From: Paragordius varius
Lineage: Eukaryota; Nematomorpha
Length of the DNA: 64,000 nucleotides
Assembly: GCA_964247055.1 (NCBI GenBank)
Contig: OZ176054.1
Span: 11,656,001 to 11,720,000, forward strand
Direction of reading: 5' to 3'
Shown: positions 53,849 to 64,000 of the stretch, piece by piece
Position numbering within the stretch: the first letter of the stretch is position 1
How the letters are laid out: each line of letters opens with the position of its first letter
The notes under the pieces: model-generated
What the model was told of the DNA's origin: nothing
The model's input: the letters and a program-made list of their open reading frames with translations, nothing else
The model's database searches: none
Translations under genes and position numbers: made by a program

Positions 53849-55604
53849 GCTAGAAAAAGGCTATTTTTTTATTTTTCTAAACAGAGTTTTCAAATATGAT
53901 TGATTTATAGAGTTAAGGGTTATTACATATTTGATAAACCCAATCTTATTATTCAAATATTAAGAATAAATATATCGGTTACATTTATTAATTGATATTT
54001 GAAACTTTGATATGCTTTAACTTGTCCACTTAGTATCTTTTTAAATTATATTTTCGTTCACTTTAGGCTTAATTTTATAATTATAATCCGTTAAAATTTT
54101 GGTAATTGTAATTAGGTTTCTTACAATTTATTATCTATTTTTATATTTATTATTCTTATTCAATAATTTTAAATTTGCATTTTATAGATTAATCTTAATA
54201 AACTTAAACGATGCCTCCTGGTATATTATGAACCGGATGAACACATTTTGCACATTAGACACTATGCCATACGGGTTAATCCACACGGTTATCATAAAAG
54301 CTTGAAAAAAATTATAAAGGGGCAAAAAGTGCCTAATCTTGGCTCCTTTTCCGACATTTATTCATATGTTACAAGGTATTCGTTATATTTTATTTGTAAC
54401 ATTTTAAATTTATAAAGACAAAACGTAAATACTTAAAGACAAGCATATTTTTCGATTGGAACCAGTTTTTAGGTTTTGTTAAATAATTTTTTTACTCTAA
54501 CTTTAAACTTTCATTTTTAATTTTTGCCAGGGATCAAGTTTCAGAGAGTGAGGCTGAATTAGATGGGCCTGATAATGAAGTAACTCTACCCCAAAATATA
54601 TCTGGCAGAGGAAATATCCGTTCACATAAAAGTGCAATACGGTAATTTTTAGTTATGTACATAAAGCGCTTTAATACGTAAGTTAGTTGTGATTTAATTT
54701 TAAGGCTCTTTTTTTTCCAAAGTTAACTTCAATTTTGATTTTTTATAAATTTCCTTTATGATAATGGATGTTTATTTTATGTTAAAGGTTTTTTTATCAC
54801 ATATATATAAATAATAAGCCTAGTAAATATCGTTATATTGTTGATTTTCAAAATTGAAGATTAATTAGTTTTCAAATTTACGGCTTTCTTTCAAAAAACA
54901 GTTTAAATCTTTACTTTTTGCGTTATCACGCCTTATTTTTTTAACTTTTTTGCTTATGCTATTATATTACAATTAAATTACATTTTTTGAACTTTGTATT
55001 TGATATTTAAACATATTAGATTGGTTGAAATAGGTCCAAGGCTAAAGTTACGATTAATAAAAATTGAGGATGGTTTATGCAAAGGAAAAGTACTCTTCCA
55101 TTATTATGTCCAAAAAACGCCAAAAGAACTTGAAATGCAAGAAAAACGATTTCATTCCAAAATGTAAGTTTAATTTTGTTACATTTTCAAACAAAACTTT
55201 AGGACGACAAATTTTTGCAAAAAATTTTAATTAAATGGACAAAAACATAAAAATACAATTTATAATACCATATTTTTTATTTTATATAACTCATTGTTTT
55301 GGGTTGAGGAATTTATAAAAGAAATGTCAATTGATTTAACACTGATATAGTTAGTTTTAGTTTTGAAAAATATTAGTTTTTTATTTTTAATGTCGTTTTT
55401 AATGGAGAATTTTACAGTAAAAAGCAAAATATAAAGACAAATGTCTAATATAGTTTTGTATTTTTGTAGCGATAATTTCGATCATTACTGTATATTTTAT
55501 TTATAATATTTTTTAGAAAACGGAAATTGGAAAAAATTGATGTAGAAATGAGTGATACTGACACATCCGATGAAAAAGATGACCAAGAACTAAATAATAT
55601 GTGA
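52787..55604 (+). CDS. PPAN: PPAN / SSF1, Brix-domain 60S ribosome biogenesis factor (8 exons, complete)
   Basis: Nucleolar factor for 27S pre-rRNA processing and 60S assembly. Exons: 52787-52804, 52831-53007, 53035-53234, 53649-53772, 54188-54375, 54531-54641, 55020-55163, 55517-55604 (TGA), giving 349 residues. Start MVKTKKGKCAKKALAGEGGT. Brix domain: APHVLIISRGNINHNLKEIM, IFEPYTASKLKVKPKNTLKD, YNMRLCKVPRGPTLFFKI, MSGF, MAMFQNLIPSIDVTK, KLKRCLLVYY and LHIRHYAIRV. Then ESEAELDG and the conserved ISGRGNIRSHKSAIRLVEIG PRLKLRLIKIE (two parts). It ends in an acidic tail and is shorter than human PPAN (473), lacking the long basic C-terminal extension. The first two introns are 26 and 27 nt; the third is 414 nt. 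AATAAA near 55633. Confidence 0.96.
52805..52830 (+). other. Ultra-short intron (26 nt) in PPAN
   Basis: GTAATT...TTCTTAG directly after a six-codon first exon (MVKTKK). Its removal gives GKCAKKALAG in frame. Confidence 0.85.
53008..53034 (+). other. Ultra-short intron (27 nt) in PPAN
   Basis: GTATTCC...AATATAG with a pyrimidine run between. Its removal joins TASKLK to VKPKNTLKDF, the conserved Brix core. Confidence 0.9.
53821..53848. repeat. (AT)n microsatellite in PPAN intron 4
   Basis: About 13 TA dinucleotides. Confidence 0.9.
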
Positions 55605-56000
55605 TATAAAGACAGATATAAATTTTTATTATGGATAATAAAAACGCAATACTGATATTTGAAAGCATGTAAAAAACGTGTTGTTATTTGTTTCCAATTT
55701 TCTCCGAAATTTTTGCATTTTAGATGTTACACTTTTCAAATATCGAGGCCAATTAAGATATAAGCACACAAAATGCAATATAACAACATATATTAAAAAT
55801 AAAAATTATAGCAAAAAATATTTTACTAAAAACGCGAAAATTTGTAAAATTAAATAAATTTATATATGTACACCTGATGAGGATATAGAACTTATATATT
55901 TTTATTTAAATAAAAATTTATCGTTTTGTAATTTCCTAGGAAACTTAGTTTATGCTAAAAAATGCATTCTTAAATCAACTCAAATAAAAAATCTAACGGT
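55605..56000. other. PPAN 3' flank
   Basis: AATAAA near 55633, then AT-rich sequence without recognisable features up to the TTAA MITE. Confidence 0.55.
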
Positions 56001-56538
56001 TTAACACTTCGATTCAAATTGGGGTATCTAAACACAGATTAAATTTGAATTACGATTTTTAAACTACTGAAGGAAACGGTCCAAATTTATATTTATGCTT
56101 CTATCCTGATAATAATTATAATTTTGTTTTGAAAAAAATTCCATGTGTAACTACTTGGACGCCATTTTTATTTTGCAAAATTTTGCAGAATATCTTCTTC
56201 ATTTAATTTTAAGGGTAAAATTAAAGCTAATTTTTTATTTAAATTATATCTAACATTGATAGAGATAGATAAAACGGTTTATTTTGTATTATTTTTCAAT
56301 TTAGCCAATGCACTCATGTCAGGTTGACTAAATTTTTAGGTTTTACCTAAAAATAAGTTATATCAAGTATTTTTAAATAACTTTTTATATATTTCGGATT
56401 AATGTTATATAAGTGCAAAATTTTGCCATGGTTTCGATTCCTTTCATAAAAGTATTTGACTTAAAACAGGCCTGGGGTATCCAACTACCCCAATTTGAAT
56501 CCAAGGACTAAAATGAGTGTGTTGTATCCAAGTGTTAA
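56001..56538 (+). mobile_element. TTAA-flanked MITE (family T), copy 3
   Basis: TTAACACTTCGATTCAAATT at the left and CCAAGTGTTAA at the right, with TTAA at both ends. Collinear with 9741-10310 along its length. It lies between the convergent 3' ends of PPAN and THUMPD1. Confidence 0.85.
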
Positions 56539-56804
56539 TAATATAAAATTTTTATATACAAAACAGACAAAAGCCAAATATTTAAACCTATTTTTTATGA
56601 ATAATGAAAAAAAAATATTATAATGGCAAAATTTAACCGATTTTTTAAAAACTTAGATTATCATGCGTATTAAACTTTATATACACTTATAGGAGATGAT
56701 AGAAAAACTGGCACAAACGACAATTAATAGATATAGCTTTAAAATTTAAAGGTAAATAACTTGAATCCAATAATAATAAAACGTGCCCCTGAAAAATTTA
56801 TTCT

Positions 56805-57556
56805 TTAATTATTTTTGGAACATATTTTAGCATATTCATGTATGTTATAGGATTTGTATTTCGAGTAATTGGGTAAAAATCCAAGGCAACAAATATTACA
56901 TATAATTTCAACCAAAATAACGATTTCAGGATTTTCCAAATTAACTTTACAGTCTGGATTTATGGTTTGTACCATGGGTGCTAATGAATTTATAATTGTT
57001 AATCGATCAAAAATTTGATTATTTCGAATTTTAACATTTATGGAAAATGTGGCGTATTGTTTCAAAGCGACCACATGATTTTCGAAACAGTTTTTTGTAT
57101 TTCTTATAATATCATCCAAAGAGTATGCCTTGAAAGTCGTTTCAATAGGAAGTATTCGACAAAGGAACCTTGTGGAGCAGATTCTTGATGTTTCCCTATC
57201 CTTAAAAATCTTTTCTACAATTTCATATGGACTAATCTATAAAAATTAAAATGTTATACCTTAGAGGAAATAAAAAGGCAACAATTGCATTTGGTTTCGC
57301 AATTGTTGAAATTATGATTGGCCTTCTTAGTTAAAGTTTCACACTCTTCTTGAATAATTTTATCAATATTATCTGCCTGACTCTGATTTTGAGCATGTCC
57401 TTCTTCTTTGTGGTCGAATGATTCAAAAGTTTGGTTTAACAAATTATAAGCATCGCGAATAGCTAATTTTTTGTTGTCACAACAGGTAATAAGAAATCCT
57501 TGTAAATTTTCTGTCAAACTTGACGAATATTTAGAAGTACGCTTTTTATAATTCAT
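56805..57556 (-). CDS. THUMPD1: THUMPD1, THUMP-domain adaptor for tRNA acetylation
   Basis: Homologue of yeast Tan1, the tRNA-binding partner of NAT10/Kre33 in tRNA ac4C formation. ATG at 57554-57556. Exons 57556-57260 and 57236-56805 (stop), 242 residues, separated by a 23 nt intron. N-terminus: NLQGFLITCCDNKKLAIRDA YNLLNQT (family: MQGFLVTC..NE..AVREAYNLL). The THUMP part after the intron: ISPYEIVEKIFKDRETSRIC, CRILPIETTFKAYSLDDIIR, FENHVVALKQYATFSINVKI RNN, KVNLENPEIVILVEIICNIC CLGFLPNYSKYKSYNI (family: KVDL.NP...V.VEI....C.S....Y...KYN). Slightly shorter linker than the human protein. AATAAA lies just beyond the stop near 56790. Divergent with MRNIP. Confidence 0.93.
57237..57259 (-). other. 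Ultra-short intron (23 nt) in THUMPD1
   Basis: GTATAACA...TTTATAG on the minus strand. Its removal joins CCLFISSK to ISPYEIVEKIF. Confidence 0.88.
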
Positions 57557-57613
57557 TCGTCGCAAACCATATGACTAAATATTTGAAATTTCAAATATAG
57601 CAAGCAATTGACA
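57557..57613. promoter_or_regulatory. 57 bp divergent promoter interval THUMPD1 / MRNIP
   Basis: Only 57 bp separate the two divergent ATG codons, so the 5' untranslated regions must be tiny or overlap. Call by position. Confidence 0.5.
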
Positions 57614-57838
57614 ATGCCTCAAATTTACAATGTAGTTCTCTGTGTCTCCTGTGGAATGTATCAATCATTTTTATCTTGTAAATCAACCGCTTGGACGTGT
57701 AAAGTTTGTGGGTGTAAAAACCAATTAGATAATATTTTTGCGACTGGAACTGCTAAACAATGCCGAGAATGGATACAAAACCTAAATTTGCAACAAGGAA
57801 TAAACGCTCTAAATCAACAACAGTCCATAAAAGATTAA
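57614..57838 (+). CDS. MRNIP: MRNIP-like zinc-ribbon protein, minimal form
   Basis: 74 residues, single exon, ATG at 57614. Four cysteines form a zinc ribbon: VLCVSCGMYQ ... TAWTCKVCGCKN, followed by TAKQCREWIQNLNLQQGI. This matches the N-terminal domain of MRNIP (RCCSCRLFQ...KWTCKACGEKQ...DCRRHVQKLNLLQG), a partner of the MRE11-RAD50-NBS1 complex in the DNA damage response. The vertebrate protein has a long disordered C-terminal tail (over 300 residues in total); here the stop falls soon after the conserved domain. AATAAA near 57858 supports a short transcript. A missed downstream exon cannot be fully excluded. Confidence 0.85.
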   Translation: MPQIYNVVLCVSCGMYQSFLSCKSTAWTCKVCGCKNQLDNIFATGTAKQCREWIQNLNLQQGINALNQQQSIKD

Positions 57839-57865
57839 CATGTATTCAATTAATATTAAATAAAA

Positions 57866-58204
57866 TATATTTATTTATTATTAATATATATTTAATATCG
57901 ATACAAAGATGTGTCAAGGGGTGGTTTATATTACTGAGATTCATTTTGAAAGTTATACTAACATATCTTAAAATATATTGAATAATAATATTCATAAAAC
58001 ATACAGTTAAAATATAATGTAAAGAAATACAAATTTGGGTGCACAAATACTTAGAAAAATGCTTGTGGGTGAAACTTTACATATTTGCATTATAATGAGT
58101 TATTATGTCTGCTTATCGGAATGTATATATTTGTATATAATATAAGAACCGGTTTTAAGTTTAAATAATAAAATTAAAAAATTTATTTCATAAAAAAATA
58201 TATT
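57866..58204. other. Interval between MRNIP and WASP 3' ends
   Basis: AT-rich; contains the MRNIP polyadenylation region and nothing else recognised. Confidence 0.55.
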
Positions 58205-61200
58205 TTATTCATCTTCCCATTCATCGTCTTCTTCGTCATCAAAATCGTCTGCGCTTGAATCTAATTTTCAATATTCAATAAATGATAAAACATATGATAT
58301 TAAATTGTAAAATATTTCAATTATAAAATTTATGAATTTAAAATTAATTTGATTTGAACTAAGGTAAATGTGCTATATTTTTAATTTAACAAAATTATTA
58401 GACCAGTTTTTACAAAGTGTGGTTTATAAAAAAAAACACATAAACAAAAACTTATTAACATCAAAAATAAAATATGAATGTATTAAAAATAATAACATAT
58501 TTCTATATTACTGTAAACTATAAAAGATTTCTTTGAAAACTTATTAATGGATTTAAACAATATATGCATTTGTATTATTTTTATATAAAGTATAGATTTA
58601 TTTTTAATAGATCCCTATTGATTCAATAATTAAATTTAAATAAAAAAATCTTTTTAAAGTTACCTGACGTAGATTGGATAACTCGGGCACGTTCTTGAAG
58701 GGCCCGTGCCAATGCACCTGCGACGCCATTTAAGGGCGTACTGTCACAGCTGTCGTTGCATTCATTCACATCGGTATCAGCTGCTTTTGCGGTCAGCTGT
58801 TCTTGGGATTCATTCGATGGCTTAGTTTTAGATTTTAAGGCATTCAACCCCGATAATATTTGTTGTTGTTGACTATTTCCATTTGTCATGAGTTGAGAAG
58901 GACCTTTTTTTAAATTAAAATATGATTTTAATTTTAAGAAAAAACTCGTAGTATAAAATAATTTTGAAGATTCAATATCAGGGGTATCCAATACAAATGG
59001 ATTTGCGTGCCACATTTTAAATATATATGGGCCTTTATAGATATCTTATTCAATTTCAAATAAACAAGATTATAAAAAGCAAACACAATATAGCAAATTT
59101 TTCTAGTTTGTTGCCAATTACATATATACCTACTCAGAAAATTTGTTAAAAAAATATCAATGTTATTAAGATTTTTTGAAAAAATTCATTTGTAAATTAT
59201 GAATTTCCAAAGTTTACACAGGGCCGCATAAGGAATACCCAAGTCCAATATAAAACATTGAGTAAATTAATTGAAATTAAAGATTAAAATTGGTTTAAGA
59301 GCATTTTTTAATTTCGGCTTAAATTGGTAAATTTGACCAAAGTCCTTACTACGCCTAAGTTAATGTTTACAGTAATGATTTTATTAGATATAAAATATAA
59401 AATACCTGAAAGTTTTGACAAGCTTTGCTGTTTTTTTGACATAGCACCTTGGTTTGAACTATTAGCAACCTTAAACACAAAAAACAATAATAAGAAAAAT
59501 TTAAACAAAAAGGTTGTAATTTTATAAAAAAAATTTGAAGTACGAAGTAATTATGGAAATACTTATTAATTATTTTTTTCGAAATCAAAATTTTTATGAA
59601 TATTAAGTGTTAAAAATGAAACTTTATGAAAATGTACAGTAAAAATTAAAAAGACAAAACATTTTTTTTCCAAAAAAGATGTCTTTACATTTCAATTTTG
59701 AAAATGTATGCTATAAATTTAAAATATACATGTTTGAGTTGAATGCCTTTTCGAATTTGACTCAAAAGAGCCGAACGATCATCTGTTGAGGCTTTTGGGA
59801 TATTTTGTTTCTTTTCGTTTGGGAGGGCGGGTGGTGAAGGCTTAAGGCTATTTTTTGCATTTGTGGTATTCTAGACGATAAAAGTAATAGTAAAATATTT
59901 GCGGTATAAATATATAATTATCATTATGCTAGCTTTTTCACACAATAGTTGGGCGATTGACAACACAGTAATGTATGGAAAAAACAACAAAATGTTAAAT
60001 TTAAACAATATTTTCCTATCTTACATTACTCTTGGTTTATTTAATTTGAGACAAAATTTGCATTATAATATACGCTACTAATTACTAATCAAACAATAAC
60101 CAAATGCGCATACTTCAATATAAACATTTTCGTTTTGTAAGTGGAAATATGTTTTTATTTAATTTAATTTTTGAAGCCGTTTTAAATTTTTTTACGCGTG
60201 CAATCAATTTTAGTAAAACGCATGTGTAAAAAATCGTATATACCATTTTACGTTTATGATATTTTTTTGTTAATTATGAAATAACTAAAAATTTTAATGG
60301 ATTAACAGTTAACTTATACCTTTTGCGAACTATTATTGGTGGTATTTAAGTGTCTTTTAGGTGGGCCGACCACAGGAAGTGGAGGAGGAGCAGCTGGTCC
60401 TTTGAAATCAGACGATAAAGGAGCATTGTTTACAGCTGATGTCGCGTTACCTAGACGACCAGTATCAGCTGTTGGCGGGGGAAGGGGTGGAGGTACAGGG
60501 ATATTCGATACTTTAGCCGGAGAATTTGAATTAAATTTATTTTCATTCGTTGATAGAGAGGCACATGTTCTTTGAGGCACAAGGGGTGGAATAGTGGCGG
60601 TAATTGGATTAGTAACATATTTTGAATGTGATGAGTCAGCAGAAAGCTTTGGCCGACTTTCTGTCGAAAGTTGTAAAAGGGGATGATGAGTAGTAACACT
60701 CGCTTGAAAAGCGTGATGATTTTGTTGGGGGTATTGATGTTGTGTTGTATGATGATGGTTGTTTTGTTGTGGATTGTAATGATAATTATTATTATCTAAC
60801 AAAATGTGGAAATATGTTGCATTATTTTAGTCTAATCCAACACTCAAAACTATGCTCAAATCTTGTTAAAATTGATATTGCTTAAATAAATTTACGGAAT
60901 AAGTCTCCTTTCAATTGGCAACGAACAAAAAAGTTGTAAATTGTATTTGCATTTTAAAGTATTATATTTGTAATCTGATACAAACAATGTTTATTAATGC
61001 CCATGTGTACATTTCAAATGCGCCCCGAAGTTATAAATACGGCTCGCAAAGCCTTTTATGTTGGACACCTCTGGTTTATTACATTTGTTTTTTAAAAGTA
61101 ATAATAACATCATGCCTTAAATATATAGTTAGTATATAAAACAAGGGTCCAATTGAATGATTTTTAAAGCAAAAAAAGTAGTACATTAAAAATTACAGAA

Positions 61201-62495
61201 AAAGTGGTTTGGTTTTAAATCAAATAAATTGTATTTATAAAAATTTATTATGATACACCATTTGCAGTTCAAATTCACCCTCGAACAATTCAAATTCACC
61301 CTAAAATTATGTATTTTCGAAGTAATATAACTCATTATTGATATAAAATATATCTTTATGGCATAATTTATTATTTTTTCAGTATTATTTGAATTTAAAA
61401 CAATTTTATTTTTCAAAAATATATAAAAATATAGGAAATTTTTAATCTTTATATAATTTTTTGAGGGTGAATCAGAATTATTCAAGGGTGAATTTGAATT
61501 GTTTAAAGGTGAATTCAAATTGTAAATGGTATATTAGTTATGTTAAAACATATGACACTCAGTATAATTTGTGTGTTTGACTCTCAAAAACTAAATATTA
61601 TTAAAATGGATAAAACGTAATTTTGAATCCGAAAATATACTTTTTCCGATATTCAGTTGACTTTGTTGGGTTAGGTGTGGGGGTGATGGTCTCATTTGAC
61701 GACCCACAAATTCGTAAATGAAATCAGCTGTTTCTCGGTCTTGCAGATGTTGAGCTGTAACTCCGGCTTTGGCAAACACTTGTCTCAAGACTTCTGGATC
61801 AGCTTGACATAAAACTATAGAGGAAAATATATTTTTGTGAAAAAATGTGAAAGGATTTGAAAATCAAAAGACAAATAATTATTTACAAAATCAAAAAAAG
61901 TATTGTTTCAACAAAGTATATATATAAGAAAATGTGAAATGAGAATTTAAAACTAATCACCTAAGATCGAAAATTTACAGTTTTGAATTCATCTATAACT
62001 GAAAAAATTTATGGCTTTAGGATAGTAAATTGTTTTATTTTTGCCAACAAATTTAATATTTTTATGAATTCATATTAAAATTGATACATTTTAACGTTAA
62101 ATTGCAATCATATTTTCTCTTATATATATATCATACTTATTTTTCGATTAAAAAAAATATATTTTTTTATAAAAACATACATATGACTTGAAAAAAGTGC
62201 GTCTATATATACTGTTTAATCTCAGATTCACCCTTAGGCAATTCAAATTCCCCCTTAAACATTTCAAATTTACCTTTAAAAATTATATATTTTGTGGCAA
62301 ATATAACTCATTATTAATAAAAAATTTCTTTATGGCATAGTTAAATGTTTTTAGAGTGTTTGATTTTAAGAAATTTCATTCTTTTTTTGAAAATATATAA
62401 AAAAATACTTTAAAAAGAAATATATATTATTTTAGAGTAGATTTGAAATATTTCAAGGTGAATTTGAATTGTTCAAGGGTAAATAAGTGTGAATG

Positions 62496-62532
<37 letters not shown>

Positions 62533-64000
62533 AAATTGAAATATACCTTGATTTGTCGTCGCAGCGCCAATATTGTAATTTCTAACAATGTGTTGATTAT
62601 TTTGATTATTAAACTGCTCGGAATTAGGATTGAATTGTTGATTAACTGGTCCACCGGTGGGTAAAACCCCAAAATTCGGATTATCGCCTCCCACGTGTTG
62701 TATATGCCTAAAAACAAAAAAAGCAAATATTTTTGAAAAAGAGTTTTTTTAATTTCATATATATCATATATTTAAATTTGATGAATGAAAATTATTAAGG
62801 CTAAAAATCAAACATATAAGGCAAAAACATTGATTGAACATATAATATTAAAGAGGCTAATTTATTTTGATATGATATTAATAGAGAATCAGATTAATTC
62901 ACCAATTTTTACGTAAAAATTTAATTAGTTAGTTTAACAAAAAGCATCAAATGTTGAATAATAAAGAACTCAATATATCAAAGCCTAGATATAATAAATT
63001 ACGCAGTGTAAACACCTAAAGGTTGTTTTAACCATAGAAAAAATTGATGGTTTATACTATTATTGCATATACCAAATCACTCTTTTGCCCTGATATCTCT
63101 GAATTAAAAGGGGCCAACTAATCACACACGATAAAACGTCAACAATTATACATACATAATCTTTTCAAATGCTATAAAATAGCATCCAGACTCAAAGAAT
63201 ATTATCTAAAGTATCAAAGAGCTCTAAATTCATGGGTATTAAGGAAGGCCCTGATGAGACGACAAGAAATATATTTTTTTGGTGAGTATCACCACACTGT
63301 TCTAAATGCAAAAATCTAGTATTTGTTACAAACAATCACAATATATAATTAATTAGTTCAATTACAATACACAGAATAAACCCTGAGAACCCCACACAGC
63401 GCACAGATGTAAAAATTTAAATGAGTTGAGTAGATAGGTTGTATGCAACTGTCCTACACCTACTAAATTTAGACTTAGACATTTAACTCGTCACAAAGAG
63501 AAACTTTTTTTTTGATAGACAATCTCTAGTTCTTAAATGAATGTGAATTATAATATAAGCAAAAAAAATTTAGTAAACTTTACATAAATTTTTTATTATG
63601 AATTTTCTTCGTTAACTTGAAACTAAAAATCCAATTTTATGTATGTAGATTTCCTAGTTTTTGCCCAATAAAAATCTAATTAAGGTAAGACTTTAATATC
63701 TTTCTAATTTTACAAAATATATGATAGGATAAACTCTAAAGTCTAAAAATAGCGTATATATGTTCCTAATTTTCTTTTGTTGAATAATACCGCGATATAT
63801 AAATTAAAATTCTGCAAAATTATCTAATAAAAAGCTTACACAAAATCCGTAGGGATCCCAATATCAGCTTTTTTAAGTCGTAAACTTTTTTTACCACGCA
63901 AACCTCCAACGCCACCTTTTTTGTTTCGATTATTCGTCGTTTTAGTAAAATTAGAATTATTCGGGCAAATTTGTTCATTAGAATTATGTGTTAATAAGCG
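58205..64000 (-). CDS. WAS: WASP/N-WASP, Arp2/3 activator, C-terminal part (8 exons seen)
   Basis: Cdc42-regulated actin nucleation-promoting factor. Exons in reading order: 64000-63840 (continues off the window), 62707-62547, 61814-61641, 60795-60320, 59870-59730, 59469-59406, 58903-58664, 58260-58205 (TAA), all phase-consistent. Basic stretch and CRIB: KKSLRLKKADIGIPTDF|VHIQHVGGDNPNFG. Autoinhibitory helix: ADPEVLRQVFAKAGVTAQHL QDRETADFIYEFV. Proline-rich region (VPPPLPPP, AAPPPLPVVGPP) with His/Gln/Asn-rich lead. One WH2: DDRSALLSQIRKGIQLKHV. Central helix: GVAGALARALQERARVIQS. Acidic end: DDFDDEEDDEWEDE, with the conserved Trp. The GWD of the usual CRIB is GGD, and about 40 Asn/Gln-rich residues separate CRIB from the helix. 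The stop codon overlaps AATAAA. EVH1/WH1 exons lie beyond 64000. Confidence 0.96.
59966..60080. mobile_element. Mini-MITE, mariner-like (family M), in a WASP intron
   Basis: CAGTAATGTATGG at the left and ATACGCTACTA at the right, with TTAAATTTAAACAATATTTTCC inside, here quoted in part. Related to the copies at 37854, 38416 and 38753. A more decayed relative lies near 34026-34140. Confidence 0.7.
61253..61533. mobile_element. Palindromic MITE family A, copy 5, in a WASP intron
   Basis: ATACACCATTTGCAGTTCAA at the left, AATTGTAAATGGTATA at the right, and arm repeats TTCAAATTCACCCTCG. About 280 bp. Confidence 0.75.
62204..62500. mobile_element. Palindromic MITE family A, copy 6, decayed, in a WASP intron
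   Basis: ATATACTGTTTAATCTCAGA with TTCACCCTTAGGCAATTCAA in the left arm and GGTGAATTTGAATTGTTCAA in the right arm. It ends next to an (AT)n run. Confidence 0.65.
62498..62528. repeat. (AT)n microsatellite in a WASP intron
   Basis: About 15 AT dinucleotides, ending some 18 bp from a WASP splice donor. Confidence 0.9.
62760..63800. other. WASP intron, nothing recognised
   Basis: About 1 kb of AT-rich intron between the two CRIB exons. No repeat or exon that I can support. Confidence 0.5.

Noticed and set aside
58623-59015. Longer reading of the WASP central exon starting MWHANPFVL
   Set aside because: The extra N-terminal part lies upstream of the acceptor at 58903 that joins in phase to the previous WASP exon.

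Overview
This window is very AT-rich animal-type nuclear DNA, roughly three quarters A+T by eye. Spliceosomal introns, AATAAA signals after most genes, a TGF-beta family ligand, WASP and site-2 protease all point to a metazoan. I cannot name the species. Two intron features may help place it. Seven introns in four genes are only 23-27 nt long, while introns in neighbouring genes run to kilobases. One intron looks U12-type (AT-AC), which argues against lineages that lost the minor spliceosome, such as Caenorhabditis.

Layout, left to right. The 3' part of EFTUD2/Snu114 (+, U5 snRNP GTPase) is followed by an aldo-keto reductase (+) with a hAT transposon in an intron. Next is a compact divergent pair, BRMS1/Sds3-like (-) and DNAJC24/DPH4 (+). 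From about 17.7 to 31.4 kb the DNA is mostly mobile elements: a composite hAT, a ~1.1 kb inverted-repeat element carrying a full-length RTE-type LINE, and other MITEs. A divergent TGF-beta ligand (+) overlaps the end of this block, with one element copy in its last intron. From 35.5 to 46.6 kb lies a gene for a very long Asn/Ser/His-rich protein that I do not recognise (+). It is followed by MBTPS2 (-), a FASTK/RAP-domain protein (-), PPAN/SSF1 (+), the divergent pair THUMPD1 (-) and MRNIP (+), and finally WASP (-), whose N-terminal exons lie beyond the right edge.

The genes are mostly housekeeping (splicing, ribosome biogenesis, diphthamide synthesis, tRNA acetylation, chromatin, mitochondrial RNA, regulated intramembrane proteolysis, actin nucleation) and form no single pathway. 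Three divergent pairs share very short promoter intervals.

Exon boundaries were worked out by hand from splice motifs, reading-frame phase and family alignment from memory. Internal exons of EFTUD2, PPAN, BRMS1, WASP, MRNIP and THUMPD1 fit their families closely. First exons of the AKR, TGF-beta, MBTPS2, BRMS1 and large disordered genes are not resolved. The repeats fall into several families: a tRNA-derived SINE, a TTAA-flanked MITE, a palindromic TA-type MITE, a mariner-like mini-MITE, hAT MITEs and a Helitron.
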